From positions 1 through 64,000 of the forward strand of contig NZ_VIFM01000002.1 in NCBI RefSeq assembly GCF_006636215.1: a stretch of DNA of 64,000 nucleotides, written 5' to 3'. The translations under genes were made by a program, and so were the position numbers. Positions 51,586-60,493 of the stretch are shown one piece after another. The stretch's first letter is position 1; the number at the start of each line of letters is the position of its first letter. The notes below the pieces were generated by a model that searched no databases, was not told the DNA's origin, and was given only the letters and a program-made list of their open reading frames with translations. This DNA is from Myxococcus llanfairpwllgwyngyllgogerychwyrndrobwllllantysiliogogogochensis (GTDB taxonomy: Bacteria; Myxococcota; Myxococcia; Myxococcales; Myxococcaceae).

Positions 51586-52542
51586 TCAGCCGCGCAGCAG
51601 GGAGGTGTGGTTGTCCTGCAGCCAGCGTTGGGCGGTGTCTCGCAGCGGGAAGGTGTCTTCTCGCTGGAGGAATGCGGGCGAGTGGCCTGGGGTGCAGCGT
51701 CCCTCGGCGTCGAGGCTGGAGCCGCCCTCTTCGTGGAGGTCGGCGTGCAGCATCGAATGGAAGACGAGGTAGTCCACGACGAAGGCGGGGACGTGGGGGC
51801 GGTCCAGGGCGGGGTGGATGCGGATTTCCCGCAGCCGTGCGTCGTAGCCGCCCAGGTGGATGGTGCGCCGGCGACCCTTGGAGGGGCGTCGCGCCCAGCC
51901 GATGTCCACGCGCACGCGGCCGTCGAACCAGTCCGCGTTGAGGCGTGACTGCACGGCGCGCAGGTCGTAGCAGCGGCCCCGGGTGCGCAGGGCCTTTCCG
52001 GGCCGACGCTCGCGGCGCACGAGTCCCTGGCGTTCGCGGGCGTAGGCTTCCAGCAGTTCACCGGCGCTCGCGTCGGACCGGATGGCATAGCGGGCGATGG
52101 CGCGCACCACGTCGTCGGGGGCTTCGAGGAAGAGGTGGTGCACGCGCAGCCGCAGGCCCTGGGCGACGCGGCGGAAGCTGACCAGCGTGGCGCGGTTGTC
52201 GGTGAGTCGAAGGTGGACCGGCGCGCCCAGCTCCACGGCCAGGCGGCGCGCGAGGCTCGCGGCCTGGAGCAGCGCTTCTTCACGCTCGGGCAGGCGGCGC
52301 TCGGGGGTGGGCTCGTCGTGCTCGGAGAAGAGCGGGGCGGTGGTCGCCTCGACATCCTCGGCGAAGCGAGGCGCGGGAGCGGGCTCGTCGCGAACGGGAA
52401 GTGCCGCCGCGCGCCGTTGCTCCTCGCGACCTGAGCGCGCGGTGGAGGCTGGCTCCTGCGCGCGGCCGGGCTGGGGCGTCGACGCGGGCCGTTCGGTCCG
52501 CACCGTGTCGAACAGCCCGAGCTGTGAGGGGGGAACTCCCAT
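51586..52542 (-). CDS. SprT-like protein with changed active-site motif
   Basis: 318 residues. N-terminal third is low-complexity (Arg/Glu/Ala/Pro). From about residue 170 the SprT/M48-like metallopeptidase pattern appears: RLNADWFDGRVRVDIGWARRP, the beta strand RTIHLGGYDARLREIRIHPALDRP and then VVDYLVFHSMLHADLHEEGG. In related proteins this last helix carries HExxH, the zinc site; here it reads H262-S-M-L-H266, so the catalytic Glu is Ser. The two His could still bind zinc, but peptidase activity is doubtful. The rest (EGRCTPGHSPAFLQREDTFP) fits the family. Function unknown. Confidence 0.8.
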   Translation of the reverse strand: MGVPPSQLGLFDTVRTERPASTPQPGRAQEPASTARSGREEQRRAAALPVRDEPAPAPRFAEDVEATTAPLFSEHDEPTPERRLPEREEALLQAASLARRLAVELGAPVHLRLTDNRATLVSFRRVAQGLRLRVHHLFLEAPDDVVRAIARYAIRSDASAGELLEAYARERQGLVRRERRPGKALRTRGRCYDLRAVQSRLNADWFDGRVRVDIGWARRPSKGRRRTIHLGGYDARLREIRIHPALDRPHVPAFVVDYLVFHSMLHADLHEEGGSSLDAEGRCTPGHSPAFLQREDTFPLRDTAQRWLQDNHTSLLRG

Positions 52543-52685
52543 CGCTACCGGAAGGTATGCCTCCAGAGGGGGCGGTTTCCAGAGGAACGCTCGTCCGCCC
52601 GGTCACCATCCGACACGCGGGCTCTGAAGGAGGGCTGTCCGATCACGTCTGACGAGCCGTCTTGGGGGCTTGCTGCCACGGTCCC

Positions 52686-53849
52686 CTAGCCACGGGCGCG
52701 GAAGGGGCCCTTCACTTCGTACGTCACCCCGCGCCTGTCCGAGCCGCGCTGGGAGCTGAAGTAGAGCCGCTTGCCATCCGGGCTGAACGCCGCGCCCGCG
52801 AGCTCCGAACCCGCGTGCCCCATCACCTGGAGGAACGGCGTCACCTTCCGGTCCGGCGTGAGCAGGCACATCTGCAAGTCATCCCCGTCCTCGCAGATGA
52901 ACAACTCCCGCGCCCGCGAGACGGTGACGTTGTCCACGCCGCGCAGGGGCGCGCTCGGATACGTGGCCGCGTCGTACAGCACCTCCAGCCGGCCCGTCAG
53001 CGGCGTGAGCGCCCACACGCGGTTGTCGTGCTTCGTGGTGAAGTACACCACGCCGCCGTCGTACCAGCAGCCCTCACCACCCGGGAACGCGGTGGTCTCC
53101 CTCCCCGCCGCCTGCATCGCTGCCGGAGCCTGGGGCGACACGGGCACCCACTGCACCTTCACTCCCGTGCGAGGGTCTCCCATCACGCGAGCCGCCTCCA
53201 ACGTGCCCTCCTCGAGCGAGGGCCACTTCGCCGAAGTGAAGCGGTAGAGCCGCCCCGTGGGCGTGTCCTCCGTGAGGTACAGCCGCCGGCCAATCGGGTC
53301 CACCGCCACCGCCTCGTGCGTGAACGCCCCCAACGCGGGCCGCGCGACGCCCTGTCCCGGTCGTGAAGGCTCACACTCCCAGACGAGCCCCCTCGGGTGT
53401 TCCTCGCAGGACAGCCAGGTCCCCCAGGGCGTGGGGCCTCCCGCGCAGTTGACGTGGGTGCCGGAGAGGATGCGCCAGGCGCCCGTGACGTTGCCCTTCG
53501 CGTCGAAGCGCACCGAGGACACACCGCCATCCGGTGTCGTCTCGCTGTTGCACGCATAAATCCAACCGCCGTCCGGCTGGGCGAAGCAGGCGCCCCCATC
53601 CGGGGCCATGTGCCACGCGTAATCCGTGCCCGGCACCACGTCACCGCTGCGAGCGATGACGCGCGAAGTGAAGCCGCGCGGCAGCCGAAGCCCCTGGGCA
53701 TCCGGGCTGTCCGCCAGCGGCCCGTAGGGGCCCGCGCCGACGCTCGGTGTGGCTGGCGCGGCGTACACGTTGCGCCAGAAGCCGAGGCTCCCCAGGGCGA
53801 GCGTGCTGCCCCCCAGGGCGGAGAATCGCAGGAAGTGACGGCGGTGCAT
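52686..53849 (-). CDS. PhoX/DUF839 family Tat-exported protein
   Basis: 387 residues. A twin-arginine signal (MHRRHFLRFSALGGSTLALG) exports the folded protein. The rest is a DUF839/PhoX-type beta-propeller: RLPRGFTSRVIARSGDVVPGTDYAWHMAPDGGACF, THVNCAGGPTPWGTWLSCEE, FTHEAVAVDPIGRRLYLTEDTPTGRLYRF, FICEDGDD and the closing GAAFSPDGKRLYFSSQRG. PhoX proteins are calcium/iron-dependent alkaline phosphatases; typical PhoX is longer (about 550-700) and whether this short member keeps the full metal site is unclear. Divergent/upstream neighbour is another propeller lipoprotein gene (53966) on the same strand. Confidence 0.88.
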   Translation of the reverse strand: MHRRHFLRFSALGGSTLALGSLGFWRNVYAAPATPSVGAGPYGPLADSPDAQGLRLPRGFTSRVIARSGDVVPGTDYAWHMAPDGGACFAQPDGGWIYACNSETTPDGGVSSVRFDAKGNVTGAWRILSGTHVNCAGGPTPWGTWLSCEEHPRGLVWECEPSRPGQGVARPALGAFTHEAVAVDPIGRRLYLTEDTPTGRLYRFTSAKWPSLEEGTLEAARVMGDPRTGVKVQWVPVSPQAPAAMQAAGRETTAFPGGEGCWYDGGVVYFTTKHDNRVWALTPLTGRLEVLYDAATYPSAPLRGVDNVTVSRARELFICEDGDDLQMCLLTPDRKVTPFLQVMGHAGSELAGAAFSPDGKRLYFSSQRGSDRRGVTYEVKGPFRARG

Positions 53850-53965
53850 GGCCCGCGTTGTCTCGCAGGTCCCGCCCCAGGGGAAGCGCTTCGGAGTCAC
53901 GCTCCGGTGGGCACCGCGCCCGAGTCGTCCCGCGCGGTGCCTCCCTCCACCCCAGGCAGCCGGGC

Positions 53966-55891
53966 TCAGCGGCCCGGTTGCAGGTAGCTCACGCGGAAGG
54001 ACTCCTCCACGGCGCGCTCGGTGAGGTGGGCCTCCACCAGCTCGTAGCCCATCAACGCGAAGATGCGCTCCCGGTAGAAGATGGGGCGCGCATTGCCGTA
54101 CCAGTCCGTGCACGACTTCGTGCACGCGTCGTCGCCCGTCTCCACCGAAGCGCCCAGCGAGCCCAGCGTCGTCAGCTCCAACTCCGGGTCCACCCGCACG
54201 AAGGACACCTCCGCGGAGCCGTAGCGCAGCGAACTCCAGGCCCCACCCTGGAACCGCAGCGGGAGCCCCATCACCCCGCCCCCCGAGCCGTCCGGCTTGA
54301 AGAAGAAGCCATGGCTGCGAGACTCGCCCTGCTCGGCGCCGGGGCGCAGCAGCGTGCCTTTCAGCTCGGGCCCGCCTTCCCCGAGCGCCACGGTGGTGAG
54401 TCGCAGGCCCAGCGTGTTCTCACCCACCACCAGCGCGCTGCCCTCGCCCAGCGGCTCCAGGCGCGTCACCGTGTGGCCCAGGGACAAGCGATGGACATCC
54501 CAGGGCGCGCGCACGTCCGTCACCCAGACCGCGCGCTCGCCCGGAGTGGCGCTGTCGTCGTACGCCTCGCCCGAGCCCCACAGCACGTGGTTGCCCACGA
54601 AGCGATTCTGGAGCGTGCCCTCCTGGGGGCCGGGGAGCGTGGTGAAGTCCTCGGGGCGAAGGCTGGTCAGCTCCGGGGAGAACGCGTCCAGCGGCGCGCG
54701 CAGCAGCGCGAAGCGGCCGTCGCCCGGGGTCAGCTCGGGGCCCCACATCGAATCGCCCTTGCCCGTGGCCACGAGCAGCGCATCCAGGTGTCCATCCTCG
54801 TTCTGCCGGAAGGAGAACTGGTCCACCGGGCCGCCGCGCGCGCGCAGGGCTCCGGGCTCGCCTCCGTCCAATGGCAGCCGGTACACCACGGAGTCCCGAG
54901 GTGTCTTCGCGTCGCGCGTCTCGCCCTCCACCGTCCACGACTCGTAGCCCGGGTTGACCCAGAGATACACCGCGTCGCGCGACACGTAGAAGGTCCGCGC
55001 CGGCGGCCCCATCAGCGCGTTGCCCGTGCAGGTGAAGTCCCGCGCGTCCAGGTCACAGCGCACCACCATGTGCAGAATGGGCCACAGCGTCGTCTGCACG
55101 GGCTTGAAGACGTCGCTCCGCGAGAGCATGGGTCGCCAGGGCGTCCTGTCGTTGTCTCTCATCCAGCTCTGCACGGACGGCATCATCATCCGTTCGCTGC
55201 CCCACCACGCCAGGGGGTACGGCATGTAGAAGACGAGGGTGCCGCCCACCAGCCGGCTCGCGTAGTTGCGGCTGGAGTAGTAGTCGCCGGCGTTCAGGAA
55301 GTGCGTGCCCTCGTGGGTGAGCACTCCGGCGTCATCCAGGCGAAACAGGCCAATCTCCGTGGCGCTCAGCGTGGAGCTGTAGCCCACGACGATGACGCGA
55401 CGGCCATACACGAGCATCTCGTCATACCAGGTGCCGAAGGTGAATCCCGGCGCATGGGCGTCCACCTGACCCACCGCCTCCAGCGCACCCTCCGTCTGTC
55501 GCACGGTGAAGAGCCGGCCCCGGCGCAGCACCACGAACCAGTCACCCACGGCCTTGACGATGTCTCCCTCGTCGACGCCGGCCTCCTGGTTGTTGGTGAT
55601 GGAGGGCTCCCCCGACCCGGGCGTCTGCGTGGGGGGCTCCATGTCGGAGCCTGTGCCGCCACAGCCGACGACAGGGCCGCCGCCCGTCGACAGGCTGTTT
55701 CGAATCGCCTCGAGCTGCTTCACGTGGTTGTCGAACGTCTGCTCCGACTCGAAGCGCTCCAGCCGCGTGAAGGTGATGGAGGCGACTTCCTCGCGGGTGA
55801 GGTCCCGGCGCTCCGGAGGGCAGGCCGAGACGACGAGGACGAGCAGCAGGCCCGTGACGAGGTGATGTCGTTGAAGGCGGGGTGGACGCAT
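53966..55891 (-). CDS. PF09826-type beta-propeller lipoprotein
   Basis: 641 residues. Lipobox VSAC in HHLVTGLLLVLVVSACPPERR. The marker region SITNNQEAGVDEGDIVKAVGDWFVVLRRGRLFTV is the signature of the secreted C-terminal beta-propeller family PF09826 (VDE-x-DIVK-x-G). Eight-ish propeller-like strand repeats follow (FVVLRRGRLFTV, MLVYGRRVIVVGYS, TLVFYMPYPLAWWG, AVYLWVNPG, ALLVATGKG). Cysteines in DACTKSCTDW may be disulphide-bonded. An in-frame ATG at 55918 adds nine residues; the longer frame to 56494 is only the antisense of the endonuclease V gene. Probably outer-membrane displayed; function unknown. The next gene on the same strand ends 124 bases upstream. Confidence 0.88.
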   Translation of the reverse strand: MRPPRLQRHHLVTGLLLVLVVSACPPERRDLTREEVASITFTRLERFESEQTFDNHVKQLEAIRNSLSTGGGPVVGCGGTGSDMEPPTQTPGSGEPSITNNQEAGVDEGDIVKAVGDWFVVLRRGRLFTVRQTEGALEAVGQVDAHAPGFTFGTWYDEMLVYGRRVIVVGYSSTLSATEIGLFRLDDAGVLTHEGTHFLNAGDYYSSRNYASRLVGGTLVFYMPYPLAWWGSERMMMPSVQSWMRDNDRTPWRPMLSRSDVFKPVQTTLWPILHMVVRCDLDARDFTCTGNALMGPPARTFYVSRDAVYLWVNPGYESWTVEGETRDAKTPRDSVVYRLPLDGGEPGALRARGGPVDQFSFRQNEDGHLDALLVATGKGDSMWGPELTPGDGRFALLRAPLDAFSPELTSLRPEDFTTLPGPQEGTLQNRFVGNHVLWGSGEAYDDSATPGERAVWVTDVRAPWDVHRLSLGHTVTRLEPLGEGSALVVGENTLGLRLTTVALGEGGPELKGTLLRPGAEQGESRSHGFFFKPDGSGGGVMGLPLRFQGGAWSSLRYGSAEVSFVRVDPELELTTLGSLGASVETGDDACTKSCTDWYGNARPIFYRERIFALMGYELVEAHLTERAVEESFRVSYLQPGR

Positions 55892-56015
55892 GGGGTCCAG
55901 TCCCAGAGCAAGGCGCATACCAGGGGTGTGGGCTCCTTCCTCCGAGGGAAGCAGCCCCCGCAAGGCGGTCTGGATGGCGCGTAAGCGCGACGCGCGTGTC
56001 AGGGGTGAAGCGGGC

Positions 56016-56516
56016 TCACGACTCGCGGCACAGCCGGTCCACGCGGCCCAGCAGGGTGGGCAGCCGGGAGGGGCCGTGCATGCGCTGGACGAACTCGGCG
56101 GCGGTGGGGGAGCCCAGGCCCACGGCGCTGACGAAGAGGGGCCGCTGGCTCTGGCCGCGCAGCACGGGCAGGGCGACGTCGCTGGAGTGGAAGGACGTCT
56201 TGGCCACGCCGATGACGGGCACCGCGCGGCCGAGTGCCTCGTACAGGTGCGCGCCCAGGCCCGGCTTGTCCTGTCCCAGCCAGACGTAGCCGTCGACGAC
56301 GATGGCCTCCAGCGGCTCCGGCACCAGGGCGAGCACGCGCAGCAGATGAGGCAGCTCGCGGCGGTAGAACTGGCCGGGCTCATAGGCCGCCGCGGGAGGG
56401 CCCCGGTCCACGTGGTGCGCGGCCTCCGAGGCATCGGCCCAGTCGCGAAACACGACGCACGCGGCCACGGTGACGTCATCGCGGTAGTCCACATCCACGC
56501 AGGCGAGCATCATCAT
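56016..56516 (-). CDS. Endonuclease V-like protein, short form
   Basis: 166 residues. Endonuclease V cleaves near deoxyinosine in DNA (or inosine in RNA). Active-site acids are present: D8 in CVDVDY, E54 in PGQFYRRELP and D75 in IVVDGYVWLGQDKPGLGAHLYEAL; the IGVAKTSF motif follows. E. coli EndoV is about 223 residues with an extra N-terminal helix and a DGHG motif; here the DGY variant found in a short subgroup is used. Three ATG codons in a row (56516, 56513, 56510) start the gene; GAGGAG touches the first ATG, so the third has the best spacing and the protein may start at 56510. Same strand as its neighbours. Confidence 0.85.
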   Translation of the reverse strand: MMMLACVDVDYRDDVTVAACVVFRDWADASEAAHHVDRGPPAAAYEPGQFYRRELPHLLRVLALVPEPLEAIVVDGYVWLGQDKPGLGAHLYEALGRAVPVIGVAKTSFHSSDVALPVLRGQSQRPLFVSAVGLGSPTAAEFVQRMHGPSRLPTLLGRVDRLCRES

Positions 56517-56583
56517 CTCCTCGGGAGCACGGCCCCCGGCGGACGCGGAGGCGTTCGGTCGGCTGACGTCGCGCGAAAGGGCC

Positions 56584-57870
56584 TCAGTCGTCCGCGTACG
56601 CCGCCAGGTCCACCTGGGCGGCGCGCAGTTCGTTGAGTACCGCGTTCGAAGGCCACGCGATGGTGCGGTAGCGCGGCGGCCACAGCTCCGGCATGAACGA
56701 GAGGTATCTGGAGGCGATCCGCTCCACGTCGGGGTAGGCGACCATGAAGAAGTCCTCCTCGCCCGCCTGGATGGCCACCACGTCCGTCACCGGCAGCAGC
56801 GTGTCCACGTCCTTGCTCCAACTGGACCAGCTGATGGGCCGGTTGTCCTGCTCGCGGACCAGGACGCCGAAGCTGGCGACGAACACGTCCACGTCTTCCG
56901 CCGCGTGCTGGGCCTCCAGCAACTGCTTCTGGGTGGCGTATTCGCCCATCGCGAGGCGCAGGTGGCCCCGGCGCACCAACTGCGCGAACTCGTCGTTGCC
57001 GGCGAGCCGGTAGGGCACCACGTGCCCGGCGTCGTCCACGGTGTAGAGCGCGGGGGAGATGCCGCGAGTGCTGGCTTCGTGCTCGCGCTCGGCGAGCGTG
57101 CACAGTCGCTTGAGCAGGGCCGGGTCCCCGTCACCCGCGATGACGAGCGTGGAGCGCGTGGGGATGATGGCGATGGGGCGGCCATTCACGCGGGGGGTGA
57201 AGGACGCGAGGAAGCCCGGGTGCAGCAGGCGAGAGGCCTCATAGGTGTCATTGGAGTCCACGGACCACAGCGGGCTCGGATTCTCTTCTTGGAGCTCCAC
57301 TCCGGACGCGTGGATGCGGTCCAGGTTGGCGAAGGCCGCCTTGAAGGCCTTCGCCTCGGAGACGCCCCACTCCTTCAGGTGGTCGTGCTGCACGTACATG
57401 GTGGCGTCGGGCAGGTCCAACACCAGCAGCTCTCGCAGGAAGGGGATGGTGCGGCGCTCCACCATGGGGCGCGGGCGGGACTCTCCCGGTGGCGCCATCA
57501 GGCCGAACGTCGCCGAGCGCACCACGGGCAGCAGCCTCTTCCGCGCCTCCTTCCACGAGAGCTTGTCCCTGCTCTCCCCGGCGAAGGCCGACAGGAAGCG
57601 GCCGATTTGCTGGGCGCGCTCGTCGGGAGACACCTCGCGCGTCTCCGCGAAGAGGTTGTCCAGGTACATCTGGACGGCTTCCCCGTTCTTCAAGAACCGC
57701 AGGCCGTAGTCATCCGGCAGCCGCGTCACTTCCGTCACCGTGGGGACGGCCTTCAGCGCCGCCTCCATCTCGCGCCACAGGTACTCGCGCGGGCTCACCG
57801 TCTCGGGCGGGCTCGCGGATGACTCCGAGCCCGCCTTCTCCAGACCGAAAAGCTTCTTCCAGAAACCCAT
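56584..57870 (-). CDS. DUF1444 family protein
   Basis: 428 residues. The N-terminus FWKKLFGLEKAG is followed by the DUF1444 pattern: FLKNGEAVQMYLDNLFAETRE, RFLSAFAGESRDKLSWKEARKRLLPVVRSATF, and the C-terminal part with IAIIPTRSTLVIAGDGDPALLKRLCTLAE and MVAYPDVERIASRYLSFMPELW. In Bacillus (YtpQ) the family is uncharacterised. No signal peptide. ATG at 57870 is 21 bases after the cytochrome gene stop on the same strand, so it may belong to the same transcript; endonuclease V follows 67 bases later. Confidence 0.9.
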   Translation of the reverse strand: MGFWKKLFGLEKAGSESSASPPETVSPREYLWREMEAALKAVPTVTEVTRLPDDYGLRFLKNGEAVQMYLDNLFAETREVSPDERAQQIGRFLSAFAGESRDKLSWKEARKRLLPVVRSATFGLMAPPGESRPRPMVERRTIPFLRELLVLDLPDATMYVQHDHLKEWGVSEAKAFKAAFANLDRIHASGVELQEENPSPLWSVDSNDTYEASRLLHPGFLASFTPRVNGRPIAIIPTRSTLVIAGDGDPALLKRLCTLAEREHEASTRGISPALYTVDDAGHVVPYRLAGNDEFAQLVRRGHLRLAMGEYATQKQLLEAQHAAEDVDVFVASFGVLVREQDNRPISWSSWSKDVDTLLPVTDVVAIQAGEEDFFMVAYPDVERIASRYLSFMPELWPPRYRTIAWPSNAVLNELRAAQVDLAAYADD

Positions 57871-57891
57871 GCGGGCTTCCTTACTACAGCA

Positions 57892-58617
57892 CTACAGCCC
57901 CAGGTACGTGAGCAGTGCTCCCATATCCGCGTCTGAGAGGGATTCCAGGCTGTACGCGGGCATGTTGCCGCCAATGTGGAAGAACTGGCCGTGTCTCACC
58001 TTCTCGATGACGACGAGTGAGTGAGGAATCCCTGGAAAGAGTTCATCGTAGTCATGTGTCACCTCCGGGAGGATGGAGGCCATCTCCGTCAGCCGCCCCT
58101 CGCCGGTGTGAAGCGCGCCGTGACACTCCTGACACGCGGCTTGATACACCACCTGTCCGCGCTCCAGGCTACCGCGAGGGACCTCCTGGATGTCCTTCAC
58201 CACCGTGTAGGGCAGCGCGGGGGCCTGGGCATCCGGGCTGATGCTCACCAGATACTCATACAGCGCGCGGCTCTGCGGAGAGTCCTCGGGCAGCTTCTGC
58301 ACGCCGCGCATGAAGCTGACGTAGCAGAAGTTCACCGCGTCCAGCAGGTTCGTCTCGTAGCCGCCCCACCAGTGGGGGCGCGAGGCCACGTTGTAGAGCG
58401 TGTAGCCGGAATCCATCCGCCCGTTCAGCGGCGTGGGTGTCGTCGCGTGGCACGTCGCGCAGGAGAAGTCGTTGAACTGGCTCTCCGAGAAGCGCGCGTC
58501 GCGGAACAGCAACTCTCCGTACTCCGCCGCGTTCACCGGCTTCGCATCGTCACCGCATGCCGACGCGAGGGTGACGAGCGCCACGAAGGGCAGCACCTTC
58601 CAGGCCGTGTGGCTCAT
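57892..58617 (-). CDS. Dihaem cytochrome c lipoprotein
   Basis: 241 residues. Lipobox SAC (C21 in ALVTLASACGDD). Two c-type haem sites: CATCH (C53, C56, H57) and CQECH (C162, C165, H166). Likely axial Met for the second haem is in GGNMPAY (M219), typical of class I domains; for the first haem the Met in GRMDSGY is a candidate. The protein is therefore an exported electron carrier, held in a membrane. The ATG overlaps the stop of the upstream propeller gene (58614-58617). It is the last of four genes that encode exported proteins in a tight unit (61846 to 57892). Confidence 0.93.
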   Translation of the reverse strand: MSHTAWKVLPFVALVTLASACGDDAKPVNAAEYGELLFRDARFSESQFNDFSCATCHATTPTPLNGRMDSGYTLYNVASRPHWWGGYETNLLDAVNFCYVSFMRGVQKLPEDSPQSRALYEYLVSISPDAQAPALPYTVVKDIQEVPRGSLERGQVVYQAACQECHGALHTGEGRLTEMASILPEVTHDYDELFPGIPHSLVVIEKVRHGQFFHIGGNMPAYSLESLSDADMGALLTYLGL

Positions 58618-59855
58618 GGCTGCCCCCGCAGGATGCTCACCGAGTCGGGAAAGATGCCGACCCGCACCGTGTTCACGACAGTGCCCTGCGCCAGATTCAC
58701 CGAGTGCAGCGTTCCAGGACGCACGTGGTCTCCCTCGCAGACGACCAGCGCGTGGCTTTCGTCCGGGGTCAGCTTCGCCTGGTGTGCGTTGAGACAGCCC
58801 GCGGGCGCCAGGTCCACCTCGCGACGGATGAAGCCCGTGGCCGCGTCGATGATGGCCAGGGCCTCCACGCCTTGATACGGCATGTACAGCGTCGCCCCGT
58901 CCGCGCTGATGTCACCGAACATCGGCGAGCCCGCGAGGCGAATCGTCCGGGCCGCGTTCATGGCGTGCGTACGCGCCTCGAGCACCTGCACCTCGCGGCT
59001 GCTCATCGAGCTGACGAAGACATCCCCCGTGGTGGGCGACATCGTCAGCGCGTAGGGCTGGTGCCGGGGCGCCGTGGCGGTGCCCGCGTTGTTGGCCACC
59101 TTCACGCGAGGGGCCTCCGTGGTGGGCGCGGAGAGGTCGACGATGGCCACCTCGTCCGACCAGCAGGCGATGTAGGCCGTGCGCTCGTCGGCGGACAGTC
59201 GGATGGCGTGCGGCGCGGGGCACACGTCCACCATGGCTTTGCGAGTCATCGTCTTCGCGTCGATGATGGCCAGCCGCGCGTACATCTCCTTTTCGATGCC
59301 GCCGCGACGCGCCACCTCCGCGATTTTCAGCGTGTCGAAGTGCGTCTGGTACAGCGTGTTCCCGTCCTTGCTGACGATGACGTCGCCGGGGTTGGGGTCC
59401 ACGCGCACCGAGCCCACCAGCCGGTTGTCGCGCGCGTCCAGCTTCAGGCAGTAGCCATCATCCGCGCCGCTGCCGTGCGCGCCGTGAGGACCGGAGCCTC
59501 CGCCCGGCACGTAGTTGGAGATGCCGACGTAGTAGTGGCTCCCATCCGGCGACACGGCGGTGTGGTGCGGCCCTTCCAGCTCCACCGGGTTGAGCCCCAC
59601 CGGCACGCGCGCCAGCTCGCGCCAGCCCGGGGTCGTCGCGCCCTCCAGCTCCAGCAGGCTCAGCGTGTCGTCCAGGCTGTTGGTGATGATGACGCGTCCA
59701 CCGGGCCCGGGAGGCGGCACGCCCGTGCCCGTCACCCACGGCTCCGGATGCGCATACTCGAGGCCTTCGGGTGGCTTCACTCCGTCGAAGGGACTCGAGT
59801 CGTCGCTGCAGGCCGCGAAGGCGAGCCCCAGCGCGCAGACCCACGCGTGCCTCAT
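58614..59855 (-). CDS. YVTN-type beta-propeller lipoprotein
   Basis: 413 residues. Lipobox FAAC in VCALGLAFAACSDDSS. Repeated blade patterns (GGRVIITNSLDDTLSLLEL, PHHTAVSPDGSHYYVGISN, DVIVSKDGNTLYQTHF, PHAIRLSADERTAYIACWSDEVAIVDL, QPYALTMSPTTGDVFVSSMSSREVQVLE, FGDISADGATLYMPYQGVEALAIID) fit a seven-bladed YVTN/quinohaemoprotein-like propeller. Such propellers often carry redox cofactors or bind partners in extracytoplasmic electron transfer; no cofactor-binding residue is certain here. A Cys pair is possible (VDVCPAPH, IACWS). Overlaps both neighbours by four bases (ATGA), so the four genes are coupled. Confidence 0.9.
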   Translation of the reverse strand: MRHAWVCALGLAFAACSDDSSPFDGVKPPEGLEYAHPEPWVTGTGVPPPGPGGRVIITNSLDDTLSLLELEGATTPGWRELARVPVGLNPVELEGPHHTAVSPDGSHYYVGISNYVPGGGSGPHGAHGSGADDGYCLKLDARDNRLVGSVRVDPNPGDVIVSKDGNTLYQTHFDTLKIAEVARRGGIEKEMYARLAIIDAKTMTRKAMVDVCPAPHAIRLSADERTAYIACWSDEVAIVDLSAPTTEAPRVKVANNAGTATAPRHQPYALTMSPTTGDVFVSSMSSREVQVLEARTHAMNAARTIRLAGSPMFGDISADGATLYMPYQGVEALAIIDAATGFIRREVDLAPAGCLNAHQAKLTPDESHALVVCEGDHVRPGTLHSVNLAQGTVVNTVRVGIFPDSVSILRGQP

Positions 59856-60481
59856 GGTGCCTCCTGGATGCGGATGGTGACGGGCTGGGCCAGACGGTAG
59901 GGGCCCTCGGTGATGCGGTTCTGGAGCAGGTACGCGCTCACCACCTGGACGGAGAGGTCCTGTCCCGCGCTCGCCTTGAGCGTGTCCCAGGTCGCGGCGT
60001 CGAGCTGCCACTCCAGGTTCGACGTGAGCATCTCCACCGGGCACTCGCGCCCGGGCACGGTGACTTGCACCCAGTGGATGTCGCCGGTGAAGGGCGGCAG
60101 GTGCGCATGGGCGGTGGGCAGCACCCACTCGCCGACGCGCGCGAGCATGGAGCGGGCCGTGTCGAAGGGGCTCGCGGGGGACACGGGCCGGGGCAGCGCG
60201 CTGGCCAGGGACGAGGCCCACGTCCACTTCGGCGGCGCGTCGTTGACGGAGTACGTGGTGCCCGTCGTGGGCAGCGCGAGCTGCGCGGCCTCCGTGCTGT
60301 CCGCGGGCTGGTCCTTCGCGTCGACGAGGGAGCGCCACGCCTCGTCGGTGGCGTCACCGCCGTAGAGGGGCTCGCCGCACTTCGACTCAGGCTCCCCGTC
60401 GTCGCCACAGGCCGTGGCCGTCAGGGAGAGCAGGGCGACCAGGGAGGAGGTCCAGAGCGGCTTTCGCGAAAGGGGCTTCAT
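59852..60481 (-). CDS. Lipoprotein of the propeller-cytochrome unit
   Basis: 209 residues. Lipobox ATAC in LVALLSLTATACGDDGEPES. The mature domain is small and mostly polar, with a likely Cys-Cys pair (SKCGEPLYGGDA and GRECPVEM), a His-rich patch (TAHAHLPPFTGDIHWVQV) and a beta-strand ending ITEGPYRLAQPVTIRIQEAP. I do not recognise a family. The His patch could be a metal site. It overlaps the YVTN propeller gene by four bases and lies 12 bases from the BNR-propeller gene, so it belongs to the same unit. Confidence 0.82.
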   Translation of the reverse strand: MKPLSRKPLWTSSLVALLSLTATACGDDGEPESKCGEPLYGGDATDEAWRSLVDAKDQPADSTEAAQLALPTTGTTYSVNDAPPKWTWASSLASALPRPVSPASPFDTARSMLARVGEWVLPTAHAHLPPFTGDIHWVQVTVPGRECPVEMLTSNLEWQLDAATWDTLKASAGQDLSVQVVSAYLLQNRITEGPYRLAQPVTIRIQEAP

Positions 60482-60493
60482 GAGGGGACCTGT

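Noticed and set aside
55919-56494. N-terminal extension of the PF09826-type propeller
   Set aside because: The extra residues are Arg/Pro/Ser-rich, overlap the endonuclease V gene in another frame and precede the lipoprotein signal.
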